Source: Brachycybe producta (Eukaryota > Arthropoda > Diplopoda > Playtdesmida > Andrognathidae). From it: a stretch of DNA of 64,000 bases. Of the stretch, positions 13,011-24,850 are shown one piece after another. A program made the translations under genes and the position numbers. The DNA is taken from NCBI GenBank assembly GCA_036925085.1, contig JAUPFP010000038.1, positions 976,001-1,040,000 on the forward strand, read 5' to 3'. How positions within the stretch are numbered: position 1 is the stretch's first letter; every line of letters begins with the position of its first letter. Below the pieces are notes generated by a model. It worked only from the letters and a program-made list of their open reading frames with translations, did no database searches and had not been told where the DNA came from.

Positions 13011-14104
13011 TTTGTATCTACAAAGACGTCTCCAGTCGTCAAGAGGACACATCACTGGCGACAATGTTTCCTGTGATTATTGCCCGGTCTGTACTAGACT
13101 TTATTCACCTAGAAATTTCTGCTTTTAGACACCTTTTTCTTTCTTTCTAAAAAGTCAGGAAAAAAGTCACTAAAAACTTCAAATAGATTTTGCGATCAAA
13201 AAAAGAAAAAGGCGAATAGAAAAAAACCAGATAGGAAAGAAAAAAAATAGTAATGTAGACTATCAATTGGAAATGGCGGCCACCCAACCAACCCACCATT
13301 TGACAATAAAAGTAGAAGAAAACAGCATTTACGATACATTTACCCAATTTCGAAGATATTTCTTTTTAAGTTTTAAAAACGTCTAAAGAAAAAAAAAAAC
13401 TTGACCATATATTTTCACTTGAAGAAAAGACAAGAGAGGAAAAAAAAGTGAAATAAATGGTTATGGTGGTGGTGGAAACCATGAAAGTGACGTTTCAATC
13501 TTTTTATATTATTTTATCTTATTTTATTTTCAGGTGAAGAAGATATATAAAAAGAGAATACGATCACATTTTATGATGATATTCTATGTGGCATATGACA
13601 CGTACAGCTGCAACTTACACATCACATTTTTTTTTCCATATTTTTTTTTTTTTTTGCAGAAACTTTTTTTTTTGTAAAGATAGAAAAATATAATCTTGTT
13701 TCATTTTCACAAAGTGCAACCTAAAACACACAGACAGACAGACAAAATCTGCCTACACGTCACAACTTACATATGTAACATTTTCTATAATACGTCATAT
13801 CTGACAAAATCTAATATTTATCGATTTTATAAGATTTTATAAGATTTTTTTTTCTTCTTCTCCCATTCTTCTTGATGAATGATTTCAAAAGTTTCAAGTC
13901 TCGAACAAAAAAACGTAAATGGCTCCAATATATTCAGAGTAAATGTTATTTATATTGTCCAAAAATTTCACATTTAAACTTAAAAATCAAAATGAAATTC
14001 TGAATTTCACTTTTGGATTTACTCGAATATTCTAAAAGTAAATCCAATATGATTGAAATTCTTATAATTTGATTTACTTAATTTTTAATATTTTACGTGA
14101 AGAT
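13011..14104. other. Intergenic, nothing recognised
   Basis: AT-rich with T-runs near 13626-13673 and a (CAGA)n patch at 13731-13745. Confidence 0.6.
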
Positions 14105-14535
14105 GTATGAACAGCTGTTTTTCTAACTTTTTGCTTATTTTACTGTTTAATGAGAAATAGAATGTCTGTTGGAAACTAGAACGGTACCGGAATCACTCAA
14201 TAATTATATTCACGATGATATTTGAATTTGAAAAATTACTCTGTACAAGCAGCCAAGAAGGCCTGTGGCAGAGAGAGAGAAAAAAAAGTTCAATTGCAAC
14301 ATGTCCTGGTGAAGCTGAAATAATGCATAAACGGTTTTTTTTTTTGATAAAAATTCTAAAATATCGTCTTCTTAAAGTTTTTAAAACATGATCAGTATGA
14401 AAAATACCCTTAAAGTAATTGAGCTACCCTTCTAGTTTCTAAAACACTATCAAGTTTCTCTCTAATTTTGTGGTTAAAAAACAGAATACCCAGAGTTCGA
14501 TGTGTGTTTACATTTTAAACCAACCTTAAAAGAAT
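14105..14535. mobile_element. Family A MITE with internal insert
   Basis: The left part (GAACAGCTGTTTTTCTAAC, GGAAACTAGAACGG) and the right part (ATTGAGCTACCCTTCTAG, CATTTTAAACCAACC) are family A. Between them, at about 14243-14320, is a GCAGCCAAGAAGGCCTGTGG module also found at 15765-15835. Confidence 0.65.
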
Positions 14536-15481
14536 AACAATTTATACGAGTTTGAAAATTGAAATTATGTAAAATTAATAAATCGTAATTTTTTATAAAA
14601 ACAAATTATTAAAACTGGAGTAATAAGTAGAGAACCAGTTAAACACGAAACAAAATGTACCGGAATATTTTTTCGTGTTAAAAGAATTTTTATGCTACTC
14701 AAAGGAACCAAACCGAAAACACATTTCGTGTAATCCGATTGTCAGTGATATTCGTTTTCGTGTTAAACGGTAAAACGTCAAAATTAACTCAATTTTTTTT
14801 TTAAAAAATAATATAATTTTCCTTATTTTTAATAAAAAGTATAATTTAATAACTTGATAACTTTCCAAAAGTCGACAAACTTTTGAGTTTTATTCGACAA
14901 TTCCATTCAAAATTGGATTATAAACTAAAAGTGGCTGAAACACTAAAAGTTAAAAAAATGCCATAAAAATCACAAATTCAATGTGAGAAAAAAATAATCC
15001 TAGATTTAAACCCGTTTGACCCGTCGACGACTTCGACCTTTGATGGATAGAAACGATTAAGATTTTTAGCTCAAGAGATCTTATCTTCAAACGACGACAA
15101 AACCCAAGAGTTCAGAAGAGAGAAAAAAGTCCATTCTACATGATCGAACTGGACATTTATTGACCAATAAACTGTGAAATTATGACGCCTACTTCTTCTC
15201 ATAACCGACATCTAAACAAAAAAAAAAGAAAATCTCTTAAAATGAACACTTCAAACTTTCCAATTTCCAGTAATAATAACACTAAAAATTGGCGTTCTTC
15301 TCGAGATACGGGAAGAAGCTCATTTTCACCAAGTCAAACGGCCATTTTATCGAGTAAAGTGACCGCATAATCAATAAATGCCCTTCGGATATAAAAAAAA
15401 CCCCTAAGAAAGCGTAAATATTGATGAGAAATATCAAACACTCAACAAACAAATGAAAGGAAGAAAAAAAATGTTTCTGCC
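14536..15481. other. Intergenic, one weak element
   Basis: 14628-14770 has GAACCAGTTAAACACGAAA mirrored by TTTTCGTGTTAAACGG, a decayed pogo-like hairpin. The rest is unassigned. The 62-codon frame at 15182 is not convincing. Confidence 0.45.
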
Positions 15482-16017
15482 GGCCACCTACTTTAACTTT
15501 ACGGATGGTTTATCAAACTAGAAAGTGTGTTAGAAAGTAGAAGGGTAAGCTCAATCACTTAAGGGTATTTTCATGTTGATATCTTTTCAAAATAAACTTT
15601 TTATAGAAAAGAATTCCTAAAAATATCGTCTGCTTAATGTTGAGATATTTTCAAACAACTCACATAAAAAGCTAATTTTGAAAGATGAAAGATGAAATTA
15701 CCATCTTACAAGATTGAGCTACCCTTCTAGTTTCTAAAACACTTTTTTACAATTACAATTAGTACTCTGCTAGCAGCCAAATAGGCCTATGGCAGAGGGA
15801 CATAAAAGTCCACATGCAGCATTTAGCATTGTCAAGCACTTATACATATGCACATATATAAAAACAAAATGAATATACAAATGTCAATCCCACAAAACAA
15901 AATTATCCCCATTCACCACTTCTTCCTCAGGAAGAGAGTTTCAAGTTTCTCTTGATTTTACACCTGAAGAAACAGAAGAACCACAGTTCGAAAGGCGTTT
16001 ATACATTAAGATGTTTT
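15482..16017. mobile_element. Family A MITE with about 190 bp insert in right arm
   Basis: The left arm (GTTAGAAAGTAGAAGGGTAA) and right arm (GATTGAGCTACCCTTCTAG) are clear. The right arm is split between about 15755 and 15945 by a segment carrying the GCAGCCAAATAGGCCTATGG module. It then resumes at TTTCAAGTTTCTCTTGATTT. Confidence 0.7.
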
Positions 16018-16587
16018 ATGAAGAGCTGGTTTTCGAACTCTTGATGATTTCAGAAGAGAAACACTAAAAAAAAAATTTGAAAGTGTGTTTAGAAACTAGA
16101 ATGGTAGCTTAATCAATTAAAAGGTATTTTAACGGTCGTATCTTTTAAAAGGTATTTTAACGGTCGTATCTTTCAAAATAAACGTTTTATAGAAAAGAAT
16201 TTCTAAAAATATAGTCTGCTTAAGTTGTGTCAGTTTCAAACTGACATAAAATGTTTATTTTGAAAGAAATGAACATGAAGAAAATTCACCCTTAAGTGAT
16301 TGAGCTTCATTTCTAGTTTCTAGAACATTTTTAAGTTGATCTTAATTTCGTTCCTTTGAGCACACAGACCACTTTTGGTGATCGATTTCGACTGCAAAAT
16401 GAAGTTGCAAGTGGTTGCAATGTATATTTTATTGGAAAGATCCAAAGTGGTCGGTTTTGGCGACAAACTGACTTCATTTTGCAGTCAAAATTGAGACCAC
16501 AAAAAGTAGTCTGTGTGTTTCAACACAAAAAGCAGAACCACCACCAGACGTTCTCGAGGGCCGTTTACATTTTAAAACCAGCTTAAC
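16018..16587. mobile_element. Family A MITE hosting a second element
   Basis: Arms run from GAGCTGGTTTTCGAACTC to CATTTTAAAACCAGCTTAA. A short block with GGTATTTTAACGGTCGTATC is tandemly doubled at about 16119-16170. The right arm is interrupted at 16353-16526 by a GACCAC-family element. Confidence 0.75.
16353..16526. mobile_element. GACCAC-family inverted-repeat element, nested
   Basis: CACACAGACCACTTTTGGTG and ACTGCAAAATGAAG are mirrored by CTTCATTTTGCAGTC and AGTAGTCTGTGTG. It sits inside the family A copy 16018-16587, so it is the younger insertion. Confidence 0.75.
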
Positions 16588-17411
16588 AAGAGTCTTTCTT
16601 TATATATGTATATGTAAATCAACCTAGACAATTTAATAAGGTCATTAAACTATTTCTCGTTTTGTTTCTAACTTTTCGATCAATGAAATATCGATCTTAA
16701 CTTTGTTTAATCTTTAATAACACGTGAATAAATATACAGGTAAGAAAGAAAGAAAAAAACAAAACCAACATAATTATTTAATCAAACTTCTCTGTTGGCA
16801 ACAACAGCGACAACAAAAAGAATACCTTTTTCAAATAATATCGTCGTATAAGAAGTGATACCACGTAACAACTAACAAAATATTAATTTTACAAGCGGAA
16901 CAAAAAAAGTTATAATGCAAATTTAAGGTTTTGTTACACAATTTTCTGCTAATAAAATTATTTGGACATTTTTTGAGACATAATTAATATAATTATGTTA
17001 CGTACATGACATCGCAAACAATTTTTTTTAGAAATATTCGCAAAAATCACATTAAATGGATTTGAACATCCTCCTTTATCAGATGTCTCTATCAGTCAAT
17101 ATCTTTTAAAATAAATTTTTGTTTATTTCGCGACATTTTTCCGAACGATACACTTATTTTTTTCTTATTTTTTTATGCCAAAACCTTAAAAAAGCACCAA
17201 AAATGTCAGTTACATGGTATCACTTCTTAACTGACGATATATTTTATATATATTAAGCCCCGTCTATGTTTCGGTGTTTCCTTCCTTTTGTCTTTGAGTA
17301 ATGCTGTACAAACAATTAAAGACAAAAACCTTGAAGCACGTCGGAATTTATATAAATTTAAATAAGTGAACGGCTTTTTTTTCTCAAGGTCAACTATATG
17401 TTACACTCTTC

Positions 17412-17830
17412 TCCCATCCAAGAACCCCATGATATTAAATTGGAGAGGGGGGAAAAGGTTGGAAAGTGTAGAAGGGGGAGAGGGAAACGTAGAGGGGAAA
17501 AAGTGGGAGGGGGTGACTGAAATTGAAATGAAAGGAGTAAAAAAAAGGAACAAACGACGCGCATGCGCACACCAGAGAAAATGAAAACTCATTTTCTTTA
17601 AAGGGGAGGGGAGGGGATAATAGTAGCAAAATTAAACTAGAATTTATCACAGGCAATTGTGCCCAGCGTTAGAATTTCTTTTGCTCAGCTCTTTTATGAA
17701 CGTCATCAATTTCTAATTGGTTTGTGACTTCGACTGACGTCATAAAAGGGCGGAGGAAAAGAACGTCTAATGCTGGGCACAATTTCCTGTGAATTTTGCT
17801 CCCGCCATTTATGACGGGTTACCCCACTAG
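17412..17830. mobile_element. Repeat pair member 1 (CCATCCAAGAACCCC family)
   Basis: About 420 bp with a near-identical partner at 44467-44864. It begins TCCCATCCAAGAACCCC and ends GGTTACCCCACTAG. Inside, at about 17652-17801, is a foldback with ends CAGGCAATTGTGCCCAGC and GCTGGGCACAATTTCCTG and a CATAAAAGGGCGG core. Confidence 0.85.
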
Positions 17831-18769
17831 TTTTATATAAAGTACTATGAGGTTCCCATAATACTAACAGTGATTGCCTATTTACAGGAGTCCCTTTGTT
17901 GAACTTTGTTTCATTTTACAAATTCTCCATTTTCTTAAAATACACAAATGAAAAATAACAACAGTATTTTTTCAAATAGGAAAACCCTTCAGGACATCTA
18001 TTTATAGTTAATAAATTGATATTCAAAGTAATATAACGTTAAAAACCTTGCTTTTGCCATAGATTACAAGAGAGAGAGCGAGAGATCAACAAGTTTCAAA
18101 TTTTCAAACTCCCAATTCTGACATTTTATCAACATTTTCTCTGCTCATTTTAATTATGCAAACTGCATTTTCAAGCACAAATTGTGCTCCTGAATATAAA
18201 TTTTTCATTGCATACAATTTCGTAAAAGAAAACAACAACAATAATAATAAATAAGAGAAGGAAGGGAAAACCGAGTGCTTCTTTCTCGCTATTTTTTCTC
18301 TACTTTTTTATCCATGGAAACTAGAAAATTTAATTTTCAGCAAAACTAAAAATAAACCTGAAGGCAAAATACGCAGCCCAACTCATTAAAAACGTTCATT
18401 CATCAATGGCAAACATTATTATTATTTAATAATATTATTTGTCCTTTTGTGCAACTAAAAGATTAATTATTTAATAATTAATATTTTCAAAAATAAATTC
18501 ATTTCAAATTATAAAAGTAATGTTTTTTTTTCTTCTTAATTTAAAATTTTGCATAACATCCAATTTATTAAAATTATTACTTAGTTCTATAAACAGACTC
18601 TATAGATGACTTGATGTTTTTCAACTCAAGATTATTATAAAAAGATATTTAAATAAGGACCATCAGTAAAATATATTTTTATTCTGAATTTTCTCATTCT
18701 TACACATCTCCCTTTAGACTTGTTTTTTTTCTCCTATTTTTTCTGATTTTAAAAATTCTTGAATTTTTT

Positions 18770-19060
18770 TGTAATTTGTATAAGGCTTTTTAGAGATTTC
18801 TGGGGTCAGTTCAACCCCCTGAGGCCTTTTCAGTGTATTTAAAAACTTTTCTATTTTTAGACAGGTTTTTTGTAAAAAAAAATATCTTCCGAGTTGATTT
18901 TCTTTATATTTTCTAAAAATTTGGAAAGTTCTGCACTCTTTGCAATATTTTTATAAGGCTTTTTAGAGATTTCTGGTGCCAGTTCGACCCTCCTAAGGCA
19001 TCTCCAGTGCATTTAAAAACGTTTCCATTTTCAGCCGTATTTTCAGGGTTTTCAGACTTC
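18770..19060. repeat. Two-unit tandem duplication, about 180 bp period
   Basis: GGCTTTTTAGAGATTTCTGG followed by a GTCAGTTCAACC-type segment occurs at about 18784 and again at about 18957. The shared stretch extends to the GTATTTAAAAAC/GCATTTAAAAAC segments. No coding sense. Confidence 0.8.
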
Positions 19061-19660
19061 TAATGCCTTAGAAGTCCACCACAGGACTCTTTCAGGATAT
19101 TGAAACACTTCAATTCTCAATACAAAAAAACCCCAGCACATTTAAAACAAAAGTAAAATTTCTCAAAAAAAAAAAATGCTACTCAGAAAAGAAACAACAA
19201 AAATTCTTCATTTATAATTTTCTTTCTATTTTTTTAAAAAAAAAATTATTTTTTCATAAAAGAAAAGCAATTATTTTTAGTTATGTAACGGAAAAGACCT
19301 GTAAAATTAATATTGATCGTTGTTGTTGTATATATAATAATATACAACAAGGACAAACAACATGCAACTACAGCATATACAGTATGTATACATTCTATGT
19401 CTTCCATAGAATTCTACAGAAAAGATAAGCACTACTCTTACATTATATTCTCCCCCAACTCGTCTCTCTCCCCGTCCTTCCTTTAATTCCGACATTTCAG
19501 AAAACCTACATAGGCCTATATACCATACACATGTACATACCTATTATAGAAAAATAAATATAATAATAAAGTAGTGTAATAATCGATAGAAAGGAGAGAA
19601 AAATGGTTTAATGTTAAGTCTTGAGAGAGAGAGAGAGAGATAAAAAAAGAAGAGAGAGAA

Positions 19661-20250
19661 TTACTGTGTTCAGACTGCAACCAGAATTGAATACCGCATT
19701 AGTACTGTAAAATTCGGCATTCAACCAGGAACGAAGAAGCCACTACTGTGTCCAGACGGCCACTTTCAATCTGGTTTTCAACAAACATAATGATGAAAAT
19801 AAACCACATATATTTTTATTCCTGTTCAATGTCATGTTAAATGTGGGGGATTTAAGGTTTTTAGCTGAAGCGCCTTAACTGAATTTGTTTGCAAAGCACG
19901 ATGGTTATGAGCACTGAGCTTATTAATTCAGTATTGAATCCACCCCAGGAGACGGGTAGTTCTGCTCAGCACTAAGATTTCGTTTGCCCCGCCCTTTTAT
20001 GATGGTCAGACCAAATATAAAAAAATTAAAAATTGCCGTCCCTCATAAAAGGGCGGGGCATGTAATGTCAGACCAAAGTAACAAACCAATTAAAAATTGA
20101 TGCCGCTCATAAAAGGGCGGGGCAAACGAAATCTTAGTGCTGGGGAGAACTGCCTGTACTCAGGAGTCAGGAGGTGGACTAGCTCTATTCCTCAATTCAG
20201 ACACACTATGTTATTCAATACTGTACTAAGTGTCAGTCTGAACACAGTAA
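19661..20250. mobile_element. MITE with TTACTGTGTTCAGACTG ends, interrupted
   Basis: Inverted ends are TTACTGTGTTCAGACTG and CAGTCTGAACACAGTAA. It is interrupted by the GGGCGGGGC palindrome at 19952-20156. Confidence 0.8.
19952..20156. mobile_element. Foldback MITE with three CATAAAAGGGCGGGGC motifs
   Basis: Arms TAGTTCTGCTCAGCACTAAG and CTTAGTGCTGGGGAGAACT pair. One inverted and two direct copies of CATAAAAGGGCGGGGC lie inside. Related to inserts at 17652-17801 and 28690-28895. Confidence 0.75.
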
Positions 20251-20526
20251 GGCTTGCCGCACACTACATCGGTACGAGGTGCTAAACAGTCGGAATCAGA
20301 AGAAGCCCTACGAACGGAAACGAGTTTTGTTCGCACATTAGGTCGAATACAGTAGAGCCCGTATCGACAATTGGATGATGCAAATAGTAAAGAGAGTTTG
20401 CACTCTGAACCAGCGCATGCGTATAGTTTGGGAATTAATAATCAAAATATTCCATCTCAGGCAAACCGATTCGTTTCATTGCGACGTGGCGTTTCCGATC
20501 CGAACCAAGCTAGTGTGCGGCAAGCT
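20251..20526. mobile_element. MITE with TTGCCGCACACTA ends
   Basis: GGCTTGCCGCACACTA at 20251 and TAGTGTGCGGCAAGC at the right end are inverted. It abuts the 19661-20250 element. The interior open frame is spurious. Confidence 0.8.
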
Positions 20527-21343
20527 TAATAGAGTGAGAGAGATAGAGAGCCCCCCCCCCAAATAAGAGATAAAAAAGAGCGTAGAAAAAAATTTCTCTG
20601 CCTTTTTCTCTCTCTCTCTCTCTCCATTCGTGTCTCAGGTTTTTCTTCTTCTACTTTACTGACTACATAATTAAACATTTTTTCATCTTGCATTTCTCAG
20701 AAAAAAGAAAGAAAAAAAGTTTACAAATTGCATTTTCTATATAGTTTACTATTCTAATACATAAGACACACACATCTTATGTCTGTGGTGCAGTAGCGTA
20801 TAAAGAGAAATGCTCAATGATAACGTTGTATAAATAAATAACTAAACGAACAAATGAATAAAAAAACTCCACCGCCACCATAGGGCTTCCCCCCCTCTCT
20901 CTTTCTACCTATTTTCTTTTAAAAAAACAACAAAAAAGTAATTTAATGTTTAAACATTCTTTTAAATATTAAGAAATTGAACAACAAAAAATATAATAAT
21001 TCTAAAATACTCAATCAAAACGTCATATTTTCTTCCTATATATTTATCTACGTTCTAATTTCGACATTTTTTTATATAATATATGTGTATACACTGTATA
21101 TTCTTTTCTCCATTAGTAAATTGAAGTTTTTTTGTTTCTTCTTTCTCGATCACAATTCAATTACCGTTGTTGCACAAACGTATTTCATTCTAGTTACTTA
21201 AATACACTTATATATAAACTTAAAAAATCCAACAACCTAAAAAAAAACATCCCATTCAACTTATAAAAAACGCTGTTAAGAAAGTTATAGCCAAACATAA
21301 GAAACAAGATTTTTGTTCTCTCATCTTTAGTATGATTCAAATA

Positions 21344-21713
21344 CAATAGAATCTCAAATTATCCGGATTTCGACAATCCGGATTTCAGCTTGTTCGCTTC
21401 TATATACAATGACTGAGCTATGTTTTCCATTTGCAGTGGGAACCTGGAGAAACACGCAACAATCTTTGGTGATGTCCCTCTTAACAATGTTTTCAGCGCC
21501 CGTTCTGTAGAACTCTGTACTATGGGGCTTTAAAGATTAATGGTTAATTTCACTCGTGTAAAAAGCAGCGTTTTTGACTTTTTAACTTCCCAATAGTGAA
21601 GAAGAGAATTAAAGCTAAAAAAACGATGATTTTCTGGATTATCTGGCATTTCGGTAATGAACCTGGAAAAAAAGGTCCGGTTCCATTTAGTCCGGATATT
21701 CGAGATTCTACTG
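21344..21713. mobile_element. pogo/Tigger-like MITE, 370 bp, TA target sites
   Basis: CAATAGAATCTCAAATTATC and the inverse right end CAGTAGAATCTCGAATATCC are typical pogo/Tigger termini. TA flanks both sides (21342-21343, 21714-21715). No transposase remains. Confidence 0.88.
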
Positions 21714-22464
21714 TAGAACGAACCAGAAATCTGTTTCTTATATAAATTACATACAAGAGTTAAATTAGATTACGAGGTTTTTTTCTGTTGTTTCTATGAG
21801 GCATCTATAAATTTAAATATACACACAACTTACACACAAAAAAGCAAGCGGTTTATGAAATAAAAATAATCAACAATTTCTCTCTTTCTTTCTATCTCTC
21901 TCCACTACTCGCAATTAGCCTACAGCTGTCTACTTTCAAAAAAAAATTGCTGCAATTTAGTAGATTTGTTTGTTGAAAATAAAATAGTCTTATTCATAAA
22001 TTTATTTTAAATTGAAGCAAGTCCCTATTTTTTTTTTAAAAAAAATATCCCCAAAAAAAACAAGAAGATAAAAAGGGAGGCTTATAATATAAATCAATGT
22101 CACTGAGCTATTTGTTCAAACAATTCCAAAATATTCTGCGCCGCCAACAGAACAAATAATTTCTCTTTGTGTTTTCTCATTTTTATTCTGTTTCATTTTG
22201 AAAAGTTACTTTCTACGTAAATCCATTCATTCTTTTCAATGATGATGATGATGGCTATGTGTTAAAAAGTTATAAGCGCCATAAATTTTATTAAAATAAC
22301 TTTTGTTTCAGAATTTAAGCTCAAATTCAAGCAAAAAACTTGTCACCTAAACATCAATATGAACTGACTAAGCCGGGTTAAAACATAGAAAAAACATTTT
22401 TTTCAGAACATTTATGTCAAAGTTCAAGTGACAAGGTTCTTTCTTAGAAAAAAAAAGGTCCTTA

Positions 22465-22744
22465 GATCATCATCATCATTTCATGCACCTTTTCCCCACA
22501 ATACGCAGGGTCTGAGCGACAGATTCGTCAATTTTGGCGAATCTTTACGACCGGCTGCCAACCTGACGTCGACCCTACCCCTTCTACACCCGGGCTTGAA
22601 AAACTGGCAATGGCGGAGTTCGGTTTTGGTTTACCCTGAGTATTTGATTTCCTCAGTACCTTCCATGACTGGCAAGCATTCCCCTTATCCGCCACCTGGA
22701 GAGGCACCCGATGGGGGACCAGTAACCCCACATGGAAGAAAAAC
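22465..22744 (-). mobile_element. Retroposon fragment with (ATG)n tail and GGTCCTTA TSD
   Basis: On the minus strand it ends in ATGATGATGATGA. GGTCCTTA lies just outside both ends (22457-22464, 22745-22752). The sequence CCAGTCATGGAAGGTACTG and the GC-rich body look like the 3' end of an RTE-type LINE or a SINE using it. The 124-aa frame across it is spurious. Confidence 0.75.
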
Positions 22745-24239
22745 GGTCCTTAAAATGTTGAACAAAATGTCATTCCGGACTTTGACATTTCATTTTTTCT
22801 AGATCATATTTATTTAAATGAAATTGATGATGGGAAAAAAAAAAAACGTTCTGAACCTCAACAAAGCCTAATAATAATAATAACTTAAAATATTCATTAA
22901 CTAAATTTTCCTTAATTTTAAGACAAAAAAAAGTTGTTCATCGGGTCATAAGAAAAGTTCAATGTCGTAATCTGTTATCACAGATCTATGATATTACGGA
23001 TAGATCCCAGTAAAAACTGAACAATACTAAATTTTAGTTCTGCTTCAATGTAGGAGGAACCATCGTTGGAGGAAAAAAAAAAAAACGAAAAACTTTGACA
23101 ATTTCAACAATTTGTGTCCAAAGTTGAGTTTTATAAATTCAATTTTCATGTTGTTTGACAAAAGAAACAAATGAAACAGTGACAACAAATCTAGAAAACA
23201 CCCTGTATATAACTTGCAAACACAATTATATTATTGATACACACTGTACTACTATCAATTTCACCCCTTCTAGTTTTTAAACTAAGTTATCTTCTCCCTT
23301 TCTCTTTCTCGCAGTGTCTATCTCTTTTTTTTTCCAACATACAGAAAACAATCGTTTCTAATTCAATGAAAACAATACATTTGAAACCGTTTTCTGTCTC
23401 TTCTTTTAAGTTTTTGAACACCGACCGACCCCCCCCCCCTTCTCTACCCTTCCCGTCATCCTCTCATACTCCTTTAGTGAACACGACAGTTACACACAAC
23501 TGACCCCAAACTAATTCAATCTAAATAAACAGCTCCTAAGTATACTCTTTCAATTTATCTAGACACACATTTATATATGTGTGTGTGTGGGTATGAATTT
23601 TCAAAGCTTCCATTTAAAGTCTGGTGCTCCCCCCTCTGAGGTAGGCAATCACTCATAACACAACTCATCTTTATACTTAAAAATATATGAAACAAACAAT
23701 AACAACAACATCGTCTCTTCTCAATTTAGAAAGATTGTTGTTTTTTTTGCCAAATTGTTGCACCTTTTAATATTTAATAGTTTAATCTAGAAGTGAGGGT
23801 AGAAATTCAGAGTGAAACATGAAATATACAAAAGTCTCTAGAGATTGAATGAATTGGAAGAACATTTGAGATGAAAGAGGATTTGGGAGGGGGGATGTAA
23901 CTTAATACAATAACAGTGGACAAAATAACAACAATAGAAATCGAATCTCAACATTCCGTTTCCAACCAACCAACCAACTAACTAACTAACCACCTTCCTT
24001 CTTATTGTTCTTTCCACTCACAAAACAAAGTAGACAACTTCAAAACGAATCTCAAATTCGATCTATCAAAAAGAAGAAAAGAAAAAACCCTAACAAGGAA
24101 TTGGAGGAGAGAGAAAGAGAGAGAGCCTTCAAATTACCTGTTTCTAATTACTCTTAAGTATAAAAGTAGGAGCCAATAATTCAGTCACAAATATCGAATA
24201 GTAGTAGCCCTCCATTTTATGTACAAAAACAATATCTAA

Positions 24240-24850
24240 CACTTCTCATAAGGTCCGAAAATTCCAGAAAGGCCATTGGCACTAAAGGTCTTATACTCTT
24301 AATGATTGCTAAGTCAAAGTTAGTGCTAAACTCGTAAACTTCTAATAAAAAAATTTCATGTCAAAGTTGATGAGTTTAGCACAAACTAGGACTTACCCCA
24401 ATTATTAAGAATAAGATCCTTAAATCTCAACGAATGAAATGTTGTGAAGTCCGCTATCCTACGGAGGCAGTTCTTTTTCCGTAGAACATTCGCCAAAGTT
24501 GAGACGGGCCGGTGATGCAGGCCACTCTCTCTGATCAGGTGTACTCAACAATAGTTCAACAATAGTAATTTTTGTCTAAATTGGAATCCTGTTACAAAGA
24601 GTATCAGTTGAAAGTTCAAGCGCTAATCTTCTTTCTTGAAACTAATTTCTTACCCTTTTCATAAGATCCGAAAATATTAGAAAAAAACATTGGCACTTAA
24701 ATTTCAACTTATACTCGCTCTCTCTCTCTCTCTGATCAGGTTTCCAACATTAAAACAAAATCTCTCCCCAAGTACTTTTCCCATATTGGAACCCTGTTTC
24801 AAAAGGGCATACAAGTTGAAAGTTCAAGTGCTTAATTTCATTCTTGATTT
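24240..24850. repeat. Local duplication, one copy carrying a MITE
   Basis: CTCATAAGGTCCGAAAAT, then CATTGGCACTAAA, then TCTCTGATCAGGT, then AAAGTTCAAGCGCT at 24243-24620 repeats as a shorter copy at about 24655-24835. The first copy is longer because it contains the insertion 24286-24420. Confidence 0.75.
24286..24420. mobile_element. 135 bp Harbinger-type MITE with TAA TSD
   Basis: Ends are AGGTCTTATACTCTTAATG and the inverse right end AGGATCTTATTCTTAATAA. TAA flanks both sides (24283-24285, 24421-24423). The sister copy of the host duplication shows the uninterrupted site GGCACTTAAAT. Confidence 0.85.

Larger units (their letters stand above)
16588..19660. other. Intergenic
   Basis: 16588-17411, 17831-18769 and 19061-19660 are AT-rich. 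The only patterns are short GA runs at 18070 and 19622-19658. Confidence 0.6.
20527..24239. other. Intergenic
   Basis: 20527-21343, 21716-22456 and 22753-24239 contain TC/GA runs (20540, 20610, 24107), a (GATGAT) patch at 22240, (GT)n at 23577 and CCAACTAA repeats at 23968. No exon recognised. Confidence 0.6.

Noticed and set aside
22428-22802. A 124-codon plus-strand frame
   Set aside because: It spans a retroposon 3' fragment in the antisense direction, with no RT or endonuclease motifs.
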